Below are positions 63,076-64,000 of a stretch of 64,000 nucleotides of DNA, piece after piece. The stretch lies in NCBI RefSeq assembly GCF_000733725.1, contig NZ_JMQM01000003.1:124001-188000 (forward strand), in the 5' to 3' direction. Position 1 is the first letter of the stretch; every line of letters begins with the position of its first letter. The translations under genes and the position numbers were made by a program. The notes under the pieces were generated by a model. The model was given only the letters and a program-made list of their open reading frames with translations. It was not told the origin of the DNA and did no database searches. Source of the DNA: Nitratireductor basaltis. GTDB taxonomy: Bacteria; Pseudomonadota; Alphaproteobacteria; Rhizobiales; Rhizobiaceae.

Positions 63076-63973
63076 CATTGGCACGGTTCGCTCGCATCTG
63101 TGCAAGCGTTGTCACCGCCACGCCGACGCCCAGGATCGCAGCGCCGGTCCAGGTGAGCAGCGCGTAATTTTCCCCGAGCCACAGGATGCCGATAACAAGG
63201 CCGACAGCAGAGCCGACATATCCGATCTGGCTGAGATAGACCGGTCCGCCAACGGATTGCAATCGGAAGAAAAGTGCGAACATGGCCGACGCTGCTGCAA
63301 TCTGCAGGAACACGATCATGGGGATCGAGGGGAGCAGGGTGAAAGCTGACATCTGCCCCGCAATGACAATGCCGATCAAAAGCTGGATGGCTGCGGCAAG
63401 GTGACTGCCCGCGGCAAGTTCAAACGGCCCGGAATCGCTCGGCCAGCGGGCGGTACGATAGATGTTTCCAGCCGCCAGCGATACGGGAATGGCAAGTCCG
63501 AGCAAGACCCAGATCATCTCGGCCGGTGCTCCGGTCTCGCCCCGCGTCAGGGCAACGGTCACAGCGCCTACGAAGCCGACCAGAATGCCTGCCAGGCCAA
63601 GGGCGCTTGGCCGCCTGACACCAAGCATGGTGGACAGCGCGAGGGTGAACACCGGCGACAGGGTGAACATGATGCCCGTATATCCCGCACCCAGATGCGG
63701 CACGACCGAGAAGATCAGGATATTCGGGATCGCGTAGGAGATCGCGGCCGTGACCGACAGATAGATGAGCGTAGCGCGGTCGAGCCTGATCCGCGCGCCG
63801 CGTGCGAGCACAACAGCGATCAGGACCAGCCCCGCCCCAGCCGATATGACAAAGGCCCATATCATGGGCGGCACGCCTGCCGCAGTCGCCAGCTTCCCAA
63901 GCGGAGGGGTGAGGCCCAGAAGGGCCCCATTGGCTACAAGCAGCGCGAGTGCGGAATTCCAGAGCGTTCTCAC
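63053..63973 (-). CDS. EamA/DMT-superfamily transporter
   Basis: A 306-residue inner-membrane protein of ten predicted segments in two repeated EamA halves (first half ending near YIGIMFTLSPVFTLALST-like sequence, second beginning near LLGLAIPVSLAAGNIYR). It starts with GTG 63973 near the window edge, with GGAGACC upstream. It is probably a drug/metabolite exporter; substrate unknown. The 3' end overlaps the convergent RHE_PE00001-like gene. Confidence 0.9.
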   Translation of the reverse strand: MRTLWNSALALLVANGALLGLTPPLGKLATAAGVPPMIWAFVISAGAGLVLIAVVLARGARIRLDRATLIYLSVTAAISYAIPNILIFSVVPHLGAGYTGIMFTLSPVFTLALSTMLGVRRPSALGLAGILVGFVGAVTVALTRGETGAPAEMIWVLLGLAIPVSLAAGNIYRTARWPSDSGPFELAAGSHLAAAIQLLIGIVIAGQMSAFTLLPSIPMIVFLQIAAASAMFALFFRLQSVGGPVYLSQIGYVGSAVGLVIGILWLGENYALLTWTGAAILGVGVAVTTLAQMRANRANVTAHPRP

Positions 63974-64000
63974 CTTCGGTCTCCGAAAATTGCAGGCTGG

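Overview
The window looks like part of a large replicon, a megaplasmid or chromid, of an alphaproteobacterium in the Hyphomicrobiales (Rhizobiales). It carries a complete repABC partition and replication operon with its antisense RNA and parS-type palindromes. It also has plasmid-associated rhizobial families (a WGR protein and an RHE_PE00001-like protein), high-GC codon use, and many periplasmic-binding-protein transporters with small catabolic operons. Genus and replicon status are inferences. I found no rRNA, tRNA, CRISPR array, transposase or insertion sequence.

Region 1 (3-5367): the end of a TRAP transporter, a DUF2848 protein, an amidase, a small charged protein, a cold-shock protein, and a Rossmann plus SAF-like oxidoreductase. 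Region 2 (5522-11343): a TRAP transporter (dctPQM), a MaoC-like hydratase, a CaiB/BaiF CoA-transferase, and a solute-binding-protein-like protein with no signal peptide. Region 3 (11380-23401): an IclR regulator and lactonase-type amidohydrolase diverge from a long operon. That operon holds a sugar ABC transporter, an enolase-superfamily dehydratase, a mutarotase, a Gfo/Idh/MocA dehydrogenase, a second MaoC protein, an SDR, a fumarylacetoacetate-hydrolase-family protein and an L-fuconate-dehydratase-like enzyme. Together these match the non-phosphorylating L-fucose (6-deoxy sugar) pathway to pyruvate and lactate. Region 4 (23440-28175): a GntR/LacI-type repressor with a perfect 16-bp palindrome diverges from gluconokinase and a TRAP transporter, apparently a gluconate-type uptake operon.

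Region 5 (28176-39553) is the most unusual. Two tandem, partly paralogous, acidic proteins with Ig-like repeats lie beside a dedicated type I secretion system (TolC-like lipoprotein, LapB-type ABC transporter, HlyD-type adaptor). The first has a BapA-like N-terminal prefix and about eight 82-residue repeats. The second looks like a partial duplication of the first protein's C-terminal half. No RTX nonapeptide repeats were seen.

Region 6 (39673-46737): an M24 peptidase, a tctCBA tripartite tricarboxylate transporter with a DapA-family aldolase/dehydratase, and a divergent Gfo/Idh/MocA plus FadR-type regulator pair. Region 7 (46741-52456): a livFGMHK-type branched-chain amino-acid/amide ABC transporter and a divergent kynurenine-formamidase-like hydrolase. 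Region 8 (52457-63973): repABC with ctRNA and parS sites, a WGR protein, a HlyC-like acyltransferase whose expected catalytic histidine is tyrosine, the urate hydroxylase PuuD, the molybdate transporter modABC, an RHE_PE00001-like protein and an EamA-type exporter.

A recurrent architectural theme is an inverted repeat between the solute-binding-protein gene and the first permease gene in five separate transport operons (6651, 14580, 26219, 42855, and a long one at 50163). It plausibly lets the binding protein be expressed in excess over the membrane subunits.
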